A DNA stretch of 64,000 nt from Flavobacteriaceae bacterium UBA3591. GTDB taxonomy: Bacteria > Bacteroidota > Bacteroidia > Flavobacteriales > Flavobacteriaceae. Position numbers and translations under genes: made by a program. Shown piece by piece: positions 53,932 to 63,011 of this stretch (its first letter is position 1; every line of letters starts with the position of its first letter). The stretch is taken from positions 1 through 64,000 of the forward strand of contig DFMO01000008.1 of NCBI GenBank assembly GCA_002375695.1. The letters are read 5' to 3'. The notes beneath the pieces are model-generated. The model worked only from the letters and a program-made list of their open reading frames with translations. It was not told the DNA's origin and did no database searches.

Positions 53932-55929
53932 ATGAAGTTTAAAATAGCCTCAGAATTTAAACCTACAGGCGACCAACCCAAGGCGATAGAATCTTTAGTT
54001 AGTGGGTTGAATTCTGATGAAAAATATCAAACACTTTTAGGGGTTACTGGTTCGGGAAAAACCTTTACAGTGGCAAATGTGGTTCAAGAGGTGCAAAAGC
54101 CTACCTTGGTTTTAGCGCACAATAAAACGCTGGCTGCCCAATTATATACAGAGTTTAAAAACCTCTTTCCCGATAACGCAGTAGAGTACTTTGTGTCTTA
54201 TTACGACTACTATCAACCCGAAGCTTTTATCCCGAGTAGCGGTACGTACATTGAAAAAGACCTTTCCATAAACGAAGAAATTGAAAAAATGCGATTGAGT
54301 ACCACTTCGTCTTTATTGTCGGGGCGTCGCGATGTAATTGTGGTTTCTTCGGTTTCGTGTTTGTACGGTATTGGTAACCCGTTAGAATTTCAGAAAAACG
54401 TAATTAGTTTAGAAAAAGGCCAGATTATTTCGCGAACGAAATTATTACACAGACTTGTTCAAAGTTTATACTCGCGAACCGAAGCAGAATTCCACCACGG
54501 TAGGTTTCGCATAAAAGGGGATACGGTAGATGTGTATCCGGGGTATGCCGATGATGCTTTTAGAATTCACTTTTTTGGAGATGAAATTGAAGAAATTGAA
54601 ATATTTGACCCAAAAAATAACGAGATAAAAGCAAAATACGACCGTTTAAATATCTATCCGGCCAATATGTTTGTGACCTCGCCAGATGTTTTACAGGGCG
54701 CTATTCGAGCCATTCAAGACGATTTGGTTTTGCAAATAGAATATTTTAAAGAAATTGGGAAGCATTTGGAGGCAAAACGACTTGAAGAACGCACCAATTT
54801 TGACCTTGAAATGATTCGCGAATTAGGATATTGCAGTGGTATTGAAAACTATTCGCGATACCTTGACCAACGTTTACCCGGGACACGTCCATTCTGCCTT
54901 TTAGATTATTTTCCGAAAGATTATTTAATGGTAGTAGACGAAAGTCACGTAACCATTCCTCAAGTGGGAGCAATGTACGGTGGTGACCGTTCCCGAAAAG
55001 AAAATTTGGTGGATTACGGCTTTAGGCTTCCTGCGGCAATGGACAACAGACCCCTTAAGTTTGAAGAGTTTGAAGCCTTGCAAAACCAAGTTATTTACGT
55101 GAGTGCCACACCCGCCGATTATGAATTAGAAAAGAGCGGTGGCGTGTACGTTGAACAAATTATTAGACCTACAGGCTTGCTTGATCCACCTATTGAAGTA
55201 CGCCCAAGTTTAAATCAAATAGACGATTTACTTGAAGAAATTCACCTGCGTATTGAAAAAGACGAACGTATTTTGGTAACAACGCTCACCAAAAGAATGG
55301 CCGAAGAATTGACTAAATACTTAGAGCGAGTACAGGTGCGTACGCGGTATATTCACAGTGATGTGGATACTCTTGAACGGGTAGAAATAATGCAAGATTT
55401 ACGTCTGGGATTGTTTGATGTTTTAGTGGGAGTAAATTTATTGCGGGAAGGATTGGACTTACCAGAAGTTTCGCTCGTAGCCATTTTGGATGCCGATAAG
55501 GAAGGTTTTTTACGAAGCAACCGTTCCTTAACGCAAACTGTTGGTCGAGCCGCCCGAAATTTAAACGGAAAAGCCATAATGTATGCCGATAAAATAACAG
55601 ACAGTATGCGAGCGACCATAGATAGCACCCAATATCGAAGAGAAAAGCAAATTGCTTATAATAAGGAACATGGCATTACCCCTACGGCTATTAAAAAATC
55701 TTTTGAAAATTCGTTGACAAAGTCTAAACAGGCTAGTTATACTTTTGAAAATGCCGAAAGTTTAGCTGCAGAATCAGAAGTAGAATACTTGACAAAAGCG
55801 CAAATAGAAAAGAAAATTAGAGATACTCGAAAGGCGATGGAAAAGGCTGCAAAAGATCTCGATTTTATGATGGCAGCTAAATTAAGAGATAAAATTAAAT
55901 CGTATCAAAAACAATTGGAAACCCTGTAA
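53932..55929 (+). CDS. uvrB: Excinuclease ABC subunit UvrB
   Basis: 665 residues from the ATG at 53932 (MKFKIASEFKPTGDQPKAI), the usual UvrB length. Helicase motif I is GVTGSGKTFTVANV. The beta-hairpin that opens damaged DNA is YYDYYQPEAF, motif II is VVDESHVTIPQ, and motif VI is QTVGRAARN. A UvrC-binding UVR motif closes the C-terminus (about residues 620-660, MEKAAKDLDFMMAAKLRDKI). It verifies lesions and loads UvrC in nucleotide excision repair. The next gene begins 28 bases downstream. Confidence 0.98.
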   Translation: MKFKIASEFKPTGDQPKAIESLVSGLNSDEKYQTLLGVTGSGKTFTVANVVQEVQKPTLVLAHNKTLAAQLYTEFKNLFPDNAVEYFVSYYDYYQPEAFIPSSGTYIEKDLSINEEIEKMRLSTTSSLLSGRRDVIVVSSVSCLYGIGNPLEFQKNVISLEKGQIISRTKLLHRLVQSLYSRTEAEFHHGRFRIKGDTVDVYPGYADDAFRIHFFGDEIEEIEIFDPKNNEIKAKYDRLNIYPANMFVTSPDVLQGAIRAIQDDLVLQIEYFKEIGKHLEAKRLEERTNFDLEMIRELGYCSGIENYSRYLDQRLPGTRPFCLLDYFPKDYLMVVDESHVTIPQVGAMYGGDRSRKENLVDYGFRLPAAMDNRPLKFEEFEALQNQVIYVSATPADYELEKSGGVYVEQIIRPTGLLDPPIEVRPSLNQIDDLLEEIHLRIEKDERILVTTLTKRMAEELTKYLERVQVRTRYIHSDVDTLERVEIMQDLRLGLFDVLVGVNLLREGLDLPEVSLVAILDADKEGFLRSNRSLTQTVGRAARNLNGKAIMYADKITDSMRATIDSTQYRREKQIAYNKEHGITPTAIKKSFENSLTKSKQASYTFENAESLAAESEVEYLTKAQIEKKIRDTRKAMEKAAKDLDFMMAAKLRDKIKSYQKQLETL

Positions 55930-55957
55930 TGACTAAATTTTTATTTTACAATTTAGA

Positions 55958-56605
55958 ATGTTCTTAACGCGAATCTGCATATCAATTTTGTATTTTTCTG
56001 TTACAATGGCTACATCTCAAAACGTTAACCTCGACAATAAAGAAATTCCAAAAAGTATAAAACAGGAAGCTATAAAAGCGCTTGAATATTTTCCCGAATT
56101 ATACAATACGGCCATTGAATTCAAATTTAAAAACAACATTAAAAAATCTACAATGCAGGCGCAGCCTAGATTTACAAGTTTTTTTAAAAAGAAGGAAAAC
56201 AGAGCGTATATAATTTTAATTAGTAGAAAGATACAAATTGAAGGAGAAGTATTTACAATGTCCGATATACCATCAGATGTGATAATTGGGTGGATAGGAC
56301 ATGAATTGGGACATTTAATGGATTACCGCAACCGCACAAATTTTGGTATGCTAATCTTTGGAATAAAATACCTGTTTTCGTCAAAACATATAAAAGAAGT
56401 TGAACGAGCAGCAGATACGTATGCCATTGCCCACGGCATGGGGGATTATATTTTAAAGACTAAAAATTTTATTCTCGATAACGCCAACCTTTCTGAAAAG
56501 TATAAAGAACGAATTAGACGTTTGTATATTTCGCCCGAAGAGGTGATGGAATTAATTAATGAGAACAAAGTTGAAGACAATCCCGAAATAATCGATTTAA
56601 AATAA
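55958..56605 (+). CDS. Putative zinc metallopeptidase (HEXXH)
   Basis: 215 residues. A weak N-terminal signal-like stretch (FLTRICISILYFSVTMATSQ) suggests export. The zincin motif H-E-L-G-H-L-M-D is at about residue 117, and E-R-A-A-D-T-Y-A about 35 residues later could supply the third zinc ligand in a gluzincin-like arrangement, reminiscent of M48 and of M78-like peptidases. I do not recognise a named family. The gene follows uvrB closely and ends three bases before the convergent GH3 gene, with no terminator visible between them. Confidence 0.82.
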   Translation: MFLTRICISILYFSVTMATSQNVNLDNKEIPKSIKQEAIKALEYFPELYNTAIEFKFKNNIKKSTMQAQPRFTSFFKKKENRAYIILISRKIQIEGEVFTMSDIPSDVIIGWIGHELGHLMDYRNRTNFGMLIFGIKYLFSSKHIKEVERAADTYAIAHGMGDYILKTKNFILDNANLSEKYKERIRRLYISPEEVMELINENKVEDNPEIIDLK

Positions 56606-56608
56606 ACT

Positions 56609-58135
56609 CTAAGAAATTTCAGATTTTACAAATGCTTCCCATTCCGAAAACTTTTCTTTATCCATAACTTTTTCCATCTTTACCTGCCCGCCTTTCTTCT
56701 TGTTTTTTGCATTCCATTCGTGAAAAACATTAGGATTTACAGTGGTAACTTTTACACCTTTTAAAGCCTTTGATCGAGCTACCGCATAATTTTTATTTGC
56801 TTCTTTTAATGCGTTGTCTAAAGCTTCGGCTATCTTTTCTGAATTGGTTTGAGCTTCGGTGCCTAAGTACCAGTGATGGTAAAATTCGTCGTTTATTTTA
56901 ACAGCTGCCAGAGTAAATTCAGGAATTTTAATATCAAATTTCGATTCCATTTCGCGTAGCGCTACCTCCATTTTATTAACTGAAAGTTGTGAGCCTACTA
57001 CGTTTAAAAAGAATTTTGTGCGGCCGGTAATTTTAATTTCGGCTTTTTGAACATCGGTAAAAGCTATGGTGTCTCCAATTAAATATCGCCATGCTCCCGA
57101 AACTGTGCTAATAATTAGTACATAATCTACATTTTCTTCAACTTCTGCAATAGTGAGCGCAGGCGCTTTTTGTGATAATGAACCGTCTTCGTTGATATAT
57201 TCGGGTTTAAAGGGAACAAATTCAAAATAAATTCCGTTGTCTGTTACCAGCTTCATGGCCGTAGTATCTGGCCTGTTTTGGAATGCCAAAAATCCTTCAG
57301 AAGCCAAATACGTATCAATAACTGTTATGGGGTGTGCGAGTAACTGGTTAAAACTTTTTTCGTATGGCTGAAAGGCCACCCCACCCGAGGTGTAAACTTG
57401 TAAATTTGGCCAAATTTCATGTATGTTATTCGCGTTGTGGTACGCAATTACTTCTTTCATCATTAATTCCATCCATGACGGAATACCGCTTAAGGCACCA
57501 ATATCCCACTGTCGTGCATTTTTGGCAATGGTTTCAACTTTTTTATCCCAATCGTCCATTTGTGCAATTTCTTCGCCGGGCTTGTAATAACCTCGAAACC
57601 AAAACGGAATATTGCTGGCACTAATGCCGCTTATTTCGCCTTCTAAAAATTGATCTTGTTCTTCCAAATCTGTGCTGCTTCCCAGCATCATAATTTCTTT
57701 TTCAAAAAAATCGGACGGGATTTCAAAATTTGTTAAGGCACCAACTTGTTTAATCCCTGTAGTTCGAATGGCTTCAATCATATCTTCAGTTACCGGAATT
57801 TTTTTTGAAGATTTACCTGTAGTACCGCTACTACGTGCAAAATATTTTGGGCTTCCCGGCCAAGTAATATCGGCTAATCCCTCTTGGGTTTGTTGCCACC
57901 ACGCTTGTTCCATTTCGTGATAATCAAAATAGGGGACTGCCTCGGCAAAAGCTTTTTGGATGTTCTCGGCTTCTAAAATTTTATCGAATCCGTAATATTT
58001 GCCAAAAGCGGTGCCTTTTGCCTTTTCTAAATGATTTTTTAAAACCTCTTTTTGAGCTTCAACGGGTGATTTTTCTGAAACGATAGCGCCGCGAAGATCA
58101 ATCGCAGCTTTAATAATTGAACCTAGAATAGCCAT
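56609..58135 (-). CDS. GH3 family acyl-adenylate / amino-acid ligase-like protein
   Basis: 508 residues matching the GH3 auxin-responsive family: Q-K-E-V-L-K-N-H-L near the N-terminus, the nucleotide-binding YFARSSGTTGKSSKKIPVT, LQVYTSGGVAFQPYE, YLASEGFLAFQ and WRYLIGDTIAFT, with a C-terminal domain containing ITGRTKFFLNVVGSQLS. In plants GH3 enzymes join amino acids to jasmonate or auxin. Bacterial members, common in Bacteroidota, have no well-established substrate that I can name. It stands alone on the minus strand, divergent from the pseudouridine synthase gene. Confidence 0.93.
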   Translation of the reverse strand: MAILGSIIKAAIDLRGAIVSEKSPVEAQKEVLKNHLEKAKGTAFGKYYGFDKILEAENIQKAFAEAVPYFDYHEMEQAWWQQTQEGLADITWPGSPKYFARSSGTTGKSSKKIPVTEDMIEAIRTTGIKQVGALTNFEIPSDFFEKEIMMLGSSTDLEEQDQFLEGEISGISASNIPFWFRGYYKPGEEIAQMDDWDKKVETIAKNARQWDIGALSGIPSWMELMMKEVIAYHNANNIHEIWPNLQVYTSGGVAFQPYEKSFNQLLAHPITVIDTYLASEGFLAFQNRPDTTAMKLVTDNGIYFEFVPFKPEYINEDGSLSQKAPALTIAEVEENVDYVLIISTVSGAWRYLIGDTIAFTDVQKAEIKITGRTKFFLNVVGSQLSVNKMEVALREMESKFDIKIPEFTLAAVKINDEFYHHWYLGTEAQTNSEKIAEALDNALKEANKNYAVARSKALKGVKVTTVNPNVFHEWNAKNKKKGGQVKMEKVMDKEKFSEWEAFVKSEIS

Positions 58136-58228
58136 TAAATTATTTTTTGTTGAAACTACAATTTTTTGAAAAATATAAACTGGATATTAATTCAATTTTA
58201 ACCTTTTCTTATTGGCCTTCAATAATGG

Positions 58229-58236
58229 TATCTTTG
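58229..58236 (+). promoter_or_regulatory. TAnnTTTG -7 box for the pseudouridine synthase gene
   Basis: TATCTTTG, 15 bases before the start codon at 58252. An upstream T-run at 58204-58207 is a weak -33 candidate. Confidence 0.6.
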
Positions 58237-58251
58237 TAAAAAAATGAAACA

Positions 58252-59106
58252 ATGCATCATCCAGATTCTGTACGATTAAATAAAGCAATTAGTGATAGTG
58301 GCTACTGCTCTCGCCGTGAGGCAGACACATTAATAGAAAAGGGAAGGGTGACCATAAATGGTGAAAAAGCCGAACTTGGCCAACGCGTAATGCCCGGCGA
58401 TGAGGTTTGCGTAGATGGGAAAACAGTTTCTAAAAACCAAACGGAAGTTTTTATTATGCTCAATAAACCCGTGGGGATTACGTGTACAACCGATACGCGG
58501 TTTGATGATAATGTAATTGATTTTGTAAACCATCCCGAAAGAATTTTTCCTGTGGGACGCTTAGATAAACCCAGTGAGGGCTTATTATTGCTTACTAATG
58601 TAGGCGATATTGTCAATAAAATTTTAAGAGCGGGAAATGCACATGAAAAGGAATATATTGTAAAAGTTGATAGACCGGTTACCGATGAATTTGTTAAAAG
58701 AATGGGCTCTGGGATACCTATTTTAGATACAGTTACCAAACGCTGTAAAGTTGAAAGGATAAGTAGATTTGAATTTAGAATTATTCTTGTCCAAGGTTTA
58801 AATAGACAAATTAGACGGATGTGTGAATACCTGGGCTATGAGGTTGTCGCTTTACAACGTATACGAATTATGAATTTAGTTTTGGGTGATTTACCCATTG
58901 GAGAATGGCGAGATTTAACCCCCAATGAATTAAAAGTTTTAAAAGATTCTGTAAAAGATAGCGATGGGCTCCCAAAGGAGCACGCAGGCAGTAAGCAAAA
59001 TTCAACCAAAAACGACCAAAAACCCGAAGTAAAAAGAAGGCAGGAACGTAAGCTGCAAAGAGAACAAAGAAAAACAGGAGGTAGAAGGCGTAGAGGGTTT
59101 AATTAG
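58252..59106 (+). CDS. RluF-like 23S rRNA pseudouridine synthase
   Basis: 284 residues. An S4 RNA-binding domain (RLNKAISDSGYCSRREADTLI) precedes the catalytic RsuA/RluB-type domain with the catalytic aspartate in GRLDKPSEGLLLLTN and the later NRQIRRMCEYLGYEV. Within this group the sequence most resembles RluF, which modifies U2604 of 23S rRNA in E. coli. A basic tail of about 50 residues (KRRQERKLQREQRKTGGRR) extends past the usual end and may aid RNA binding. It is convergent with the Hsp20 gene, with that gene's terminator in between. Confidence 0.92.
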   Translation: MHHPDSVRLNKAISDSGYCSRREADTLIEKGRVTINGEKAELGQRVMPGDEVCVDGKTVSKNQTEVFIMLNKPVGITCTTDTRFDDNVIDFVNHPERIFPVGRLDKPSEGLLLLTNVGDIVNKILRAGNAHEKEYIVKVDRPVTDEFVKRMGSGIPILDTVTKRCKVERISRFEFRIILVQGLNRQIRRMCEYLGYEVVALQRIRIMNLVLGDLPIGEWRDLTPNELKVLKDSVKDSDGLPKEHAGSKQNSTKNDQKPEVKRRQERKLQREQRKTGGRRRRGFN

Positions 59107-59113
59107 GGGCATG

Positions 59114-59146
59114 AAAAAACCGCGCACCGATTGAGTAGCACGCGGT
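59114..59146 (-). terminator. Terminator of the Hsp20 gene
   Basis: ACCGCG at 59119-59124 pairs with CGCGGT at 59141-59146 (16-base loop). On the minus strand it is followed by six T. The 32 bases between it and the Hsp20 stop contain the repeat 59153-59172. Confidence 0.75.
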
Positions 59147-59152
59147 CATTTC

Positions 59153-59172
59153 AACTAACTAACCAAATTAAA
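59153..59172. repeat. 20-base repeat, copy 2
   Basis: Identical over 20 of 20 bases to 46291-46310 in the same plus-strand orientation. Here it lies in the 3' untranslated region of the Hsp20 gene, seven bases past its stop on the minus strand. In copy 1 it directly precedes a plus-strand terminator. Confidence 0.7.
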
Positions 59173-59178
59173 TTTCAA

Positions 59179-59613
59179 TTATGAAATCTCAACCATTTTC
59201 TTCAATGCTTTCTTTTCTTCTACTTTAGGAAGCATAATTTTTAATACGCCATTAGTATAACTGGCTTGAATTTCTTCTGTATTTATATTATCTGGAAGTG
59301 TAAATAAGCGTTCAAAACTCGAGTAATTAAACTCTATATTTAAATATTGATTGCTCTCTTGATCTTCCTCTTTTTTATCAATCTTTTTTGAAGTTACTTT
59401 TAAGGTATCTTCCTCAGCCTCAACTATTAGGTTTTCTTTGTTAAAACCAGGTATAGCTATTTCTATTGCAAAATTCGTCAAATTTTCAATAATATTTACG
59501 GCTGGAATGCTAAATGTTTCATAATTATTTCTGAACGAATTATCATTTTTTTCAAATAAAAAATTGTCTAATAGTCCAGGAAACCATATACTGTTTTTAT
59601 TAACTGAATTCAT
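59179..59613 (-). CDS. Hsp20/alpha-crystallin family small heat-shock protein
   Basis: 144 residues. The alpha-crystallin domain spans about 45-140, with AIEIAIPGFNKENLIVEAEEDTLKVTS, then FERLFTLPDNINTEEIQASYTNGVLKIMLPK, where the G-V-L-x-I-x-L-P-K motif is the family hallmark. The N-terminal arm is short and rich in Asn and Phe. It forms ATP-independent oligomers that hold unfolding proteins. Between this start and the next gene to the right (59614-59816) there is an AT-rich spacer. The TGACA-N3-TGTCA repeat seen before htpG is absent there. Confidence 0.95.
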   Translation of the reverse strand: MNSVNKNSIWFPGLLDNFLFEKNDNSFRNNYETFSIPAVNIIENLTNFAIEIAIPGFNKENLIVEAEEDTLKVTSKKIDKKEEDQESNQYLNIEFNYSSFERLFTLPDNINTEEIQASYTNGVLKIMLPKVEEKKALKKMVEIS

Positions 59614-59816
59614 GTTTTTATATTGTTTAAATAGTACTTTTTTTACAACATTTTAGTCAATAACAATTCCAAAGTTAATAGCAAGACAATTTGACTCATA
59701 TCTTTCTGATTTATATGACGTTAAGTCTTATTTTATTGCATAGAAGTCAAGAAAGTCTTAAAAATATTAAAACTTTGTGTGGTAATCTGTATTTTTAAGT
59801 ATACTAATTATCCAAT

Positions 59817-61091
59817 ATGAAGCAGCTATTTGTTCGCATTTTTGATTTTTTTAATACTGTTGAAAGTAAAATAGCCTTTTACCCAACCTTGCTTTCGGTA
59901 TCGGGAATTGTGTTGGCGGCTATCCTAATTTACTTAGAAAAACGAGGCGTATCTCGCGAAATTATGGAGGTGTGGCCCATGCTTATGGTAGAAGATGGCG
60001 ACACTGCATTATCTGTATTAAGCGTGTGTTTAGGCGGGTTAATTTCGCTTATGGTTTTTAGTTTTTCGATGGTTATGTTACTGCTTAGTCAAGCCTCCAG
60101 TAATTATTCGCCACGGTTACTACCCGGACTTATAAGCGATAAACGACATCAATTTATTTTAGGGGTTTATTTAGCGACAATTTTATATAATATTTTTACG
60201 CTTTTTACCATCGAGCCAAGCGATGACAAATACGCGCTCCCGGGACTTTCGGTATTGTTAGGCATTGTATTTACCATTTTTTGCTTGGTAGCATTTATTT
60301 ACTTTATTCATAATATTTCACAAAGTATACAAGTGAATAATATTTTGGACAATATATTTTCTATTGCCCAATTGCGATTAAAACGTTTAATTTCTTCGGA
60401 AGAAGGAGAAATTAAATCCTTTCCCAACACCGAGCAATGGCATGCTTATCCCGCCAATTGCAGTGGATACTTTCAAAATCTTTCAATAGATAACATTTCA
60501 CAAATATGTGAAAAAGCAAATACGAGAATTTATATTGTTGTCCCCAAAGGCTTGTACATCCTTAAAAATGCTACCTTTTTTAAATCTGAAAAACCTTTGC
60601 CTGATAATGTGGTAAAAAGTATTATTTCGAATATTAGTTTGGCTAAAGGCGAATTGGTAAGTGATAATTACACTTTGGCGTTTAAACAAATTACCGAAAT
60701 TGCTGTAAAGGCTATGTCGCCTGGCGTTAATGACCCGGGTACCGCAATTAATGCGGTTGACTATTTAACGAATCTATTGGCGTTGCGAATGCTTAAACGC
60801 GATACAGCTATAATTGCACGAAATAATAATGTGAATTTGCGAATTGCTGTAATAACGTTTAAAGAAATGCTCTACCAGATTATGGCATCGTTACGTACGT
60901 ACTGTGTTCACGACCCTATTATGGTACAAAAGTTGTTTTGGATGCTGCAATATTTAAGTAAACAACCAGCGGTAGAACCGCAATATTACGAGGCTATAAA
61001 AACTGAAATGAATACACTTTTTACAGCAGCAAAAGATTCATTAAAAACAGAAGTCGATGTTCAGTATATAGAAAAAATGTACAGAACTTAG
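59817..61091 (+). CDS. DUF2254 family membrane protein
   Basis: 424 residues with four N-terminal hydrophobic segments (about 20-40, 66-90, 112-132 and 140-165), then a soluble domain. Family features are SLMVFSFSMVMLLLSQASSNYSPRLL and, in the soluble part, AVKAMSPGVNDPGTAINAVDYL, which match DUF2254. The function of this family is unknown. It may be a membrane-anchored sensor or channel. Its last four bases overlap the end of the convergent TerB-like gene. Confidence 0.92.
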   Translation: MKQLFVRIFDFFNTVESKIAFYPTLLSVSGIVLAAILIYLEKRGVSREIMEVWPMLMVEDGDTALSVLSVCLGGLISLMVFSFSMVMLLLSQASSNYSPRLLPGLISDKRHQFILGVYLATILYNIFTLFTIEPSDDKYALPGLSVLLGIVFTIFCLVAFIYFIHNISQSIQVNNILDNIFSIAQLRLKRLISSEEGEIKSFPNTEQWHAYPANCSGYFQNLSIDNISQICEKANTRIYIVVPKGLYILKNATFFKSEKPLPDNVVKSIISNISLAKGELVSDNYTLAFKQITEIAVKAMSPGVNDPGTAINAVDYLTNLLALRMLKRDTAIIARNNNVNLRIAVITFKEMLYQIMASLRTYCVHDPIMVQKLFWMLQYLSKQPAVEPQYYEAIKTEMNTLFTAAKDSLKTEVDVQYIEKMYRT

Positions 61092-61483
61092 TTGTAGTAA
61101 ATTTTAAATATTTTTAATAATTCTTCGGCGGGTACGGTTTGGCCTTTTGCCTTTTCCATTTTATAAAGAATTTGATCTGCTACCACAGGCCGGATGCCCA
61201 TTTTAAGCCCAAAGTTTTTTAGCGCTATTAATTCGGCAGGGTGGGTTTCATTATCAATTTTCATCACTAAAATTAGTTTGTAAAATTGTGTAATTCTTTC
61301 AACTTCATCGTATGCAGTATTTGAATTTTCTGGATTTTCAAACAATTGAATTAATTTCTTTTCTGAAATATTCATACGTAAAGCCAATTTCTGAAGAAAT
61401 TCAATTTCTGAAATTTTTATCTCTCCATCGGCTTTCACCATTTGGATTAAATCGCTTAGTAATGCCAAATTTTTATTATCCAT
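61088..61483 (-). CDS. TerB-like tellurite-resistance-type protein
   Basis: 131 residues, all helical. The segment LLSDLIQMVKADGEIKISEIEFLQKLALRMNIS resembles the TerB/YebE-like fold, whose acidic A-D-G-x-I/E loop binds metal. Related domains occur in DjlA and tellurite-resistance proteins. No other ter genes are nearby, so a link to tellurite resistance should not be assumed. Convergent with the DUF2254 gene, with a four-base overlap of stops, and downstream of sucC beyond its terminator. Confidence 0.8.
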   Translation of the reverse strand: MDNKNLALLSDLIQMVKADGEIKISEIEFLQKLALRMNISEKKLIQLFENPENSNTAYDEVERITQFYKLILVMKIDNETHPAELIALKNFGLKMGIRPVVADQILYKMEKAKGQTVPAEELLKIFKIYYN

Positions 61484-61498
61484 ACTATTAAAATTAAA

Positions 61499-61525
61499 AA
61501 AGCCCTCGCAAATGCTAAGGGCTTT
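61499..61525 (-). terminator. Terminator of sucC
   Basis: AAAGCCCT at 61499-61506 pairs with AGGGCTTT at 61518-61525. On the minus strand it is followed by TTTTTAATTTT. It lies 23 bases past the sucC stop. Confidence 0.85.
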
Positions 61526-61547
61526 AAAAATAATAATTTCAATTGCG

Positions 61548-62738
61548 TTATGAAAGGACAGCTTTTACTTTATCTGCCGCTTCTTGAAATTCGATAGCAC
61601 TCTGTACGTCGAGTCCGCTGTTATCTATTAATTCTTTAGCAATATCGGCATTAGTACCTTGTAAGCGTACGATAATTGGCACATCGATAGTACCCATATT
61701 TTTATATGCATCTACAATTCCTTGTGCAACGCGATCGCATCTTACAATTCCACCAAAAATATTAACCAAGATAGCTTTTACATTTGGATCTTTTAAGATA
61801 AGTTTAAAAGCAGCTTCAACACGTTCGGCATCTGCTGTACCTCCTACATCAAGGAAGTTTGCAGGGTCTCCACCGGCTTGTTTAATAAGGTCCATAGTTG
61901 CCATTGCAAGTCCTGCACCATTTACCATACAACCCACATTTCCGTCTAGGTCTACGTAATTTAAGCCTTTTTCTTGCGCTTCAACTTCTACTGCATTTTC
62001 TTCGCGAATATCACGCATAGCTAAGTAGTCTTTATGACGGTAAAGTGCATTATCGTCAAGGCTTACTTTGGCATCTACAGCAATAATTTTATCGTCGCTT
62101 GTTTTTAAAACTGGATTTATTTCGAATAAAGAAGAGTCAGACTCTGCATAAGCCTTATAAAGTGCCGAAACGAATTTGGTCATTTCTTTAAATGCTTTTC
62201 CGCTTAATCCAAGGTTAAAGGCTACTCTTCTTGCTTGAAAACCAAGTAGACCAACAGCTGGATCAATTTCTTCGGTAAAAATTAGGTGAGGTGTTTCTTC
62301 GGCTACAGTTTCAATATCCATTCCACCTTCGGTAGAATACATAATCATATTTCTACCAGTTGAGCGATTTAAAAGCACGCTCATATAATATTCTTCGGGT
62401 TCGTTATCACCAGGATAGTAAACATCTTCGGCAATTAAAACTTGATGAACTTTTTTACCTTCTGCAGATGTTTGTGGAGTAACAAGGTTCATACCTATAA
62501 TATCTCCAGCAATATTTTCAACTTCTTGTAAGTTTTTAGCAAGTTTTACACCTCCGCCTTTTCCGCGACCTCCTGCGTGCACTTGCGCTTTAATTACGTG
62601 CCAGCCTGTTCCGGTTTCTTCGGTAAGTTTTTTAGCGGCTTCTACAGCTTCTTGCGGAGTTGTTGCCACGATACCGCGCTGTATTTCAACGCCAAAACTG
62701 TTTAAAATTTCTTTTCCCTGATATTCGTGTAAATTCAT
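61548..62738 (-). CDS. sucC: Succinyl-CoA synthetase (ADP-forming) beta subunit
   Basis: 396 residues from the ATG at 62738 (MNLHEYQGKEILNSFGV), the standard start. An upstream TTG at 62780 adds 14 non-homologous residues and overlaps the promoter. An ATP-grasp domain (VIKAQVHAGGRGKGGGVKLA, FEINPVL, DAKVSLDDNA) is followed by the CoA-ligase domain with the gate helix region NGAGLAMATMD, FLDVGGTA and the NIFGGIVRCD motif. It joins the alpha subunit (SucD, not in the window) to make succinyl-CoA in the TCA cycle. Single gene with its own terminator. Confidence 0.97.
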   Translation of the reverse strand: MNLHEYQGKEILNSFGVEIQRGIVATTPQEAVEAAKKLTEETGTGWHVIKAQVHAGGRGKGGGVKLAKNLQEVENIAGDIIGMNLVTPQTSAEGKKVHQVLIAEDVYYPGDNEPEEYYMSVLLNRSTGRNMIMYSTEGGMDIETVAEETPHLIFTEEIDPAVGLLGFQARRVAFNLGLSGKAFKEMTKFVSALYKAYAESDSSLFEINPVLKTSDDKIIAVDAKVSLDDNALYRHKDYLAMRDIREENAVEVEAQEKGLNYVDLDGNVGCMVNGAGLAMATMDLIKQAGGDPANFLDVGGTADAERVEAAFKLILKDPNVKAILVNIFGGIVRCDRVAQGIVDAYKNMGTIDVPIIVRLQGTNADIAKELIDNSGLDVQSAIEFQEAADKVKAVLS

Positions 62739-62768
62739 AGTATCGGTTTTGTACTTGTTTATGGTTTG

Positions 62769-62776
62769 CAAAAATA
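62769..62776 (-). promoter_or_regulatory. TAnnTTTG -7 box for sucC
   Basis: CAAAAATA on the plus strand reads TATTTTTG on the minus strand, 31 bases before the sucC ATG. No clear -33 element. Confidence 0.6.
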
Positions 62777-63011
62777 GCAAATGTGTTAGGATTGCGCTAA
62801 TGTTTTTTTAAGCAATACGGTTGAAATTTTAATTAGTGGTTTAATGTGGTATTTATTATTTAAACCCTAAACATTAGGTTGTATGGTTTGCCTAATTTAA
62901 CAGTGTGTATTTGTAAATTTCTAATAAAATTGTTAAAAAATAGTAATGATGGTAAAAATTTAATTTTATAAAATAAATAATGTAATCTACCTAATATCTC
63001 AATAATAACTC

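Noticed and set aside
61088..61483. A tellurite-resistance operon
   Set aside because: Only one TerB-like gene is present; no TerC, TerD or TerZ neighbours.
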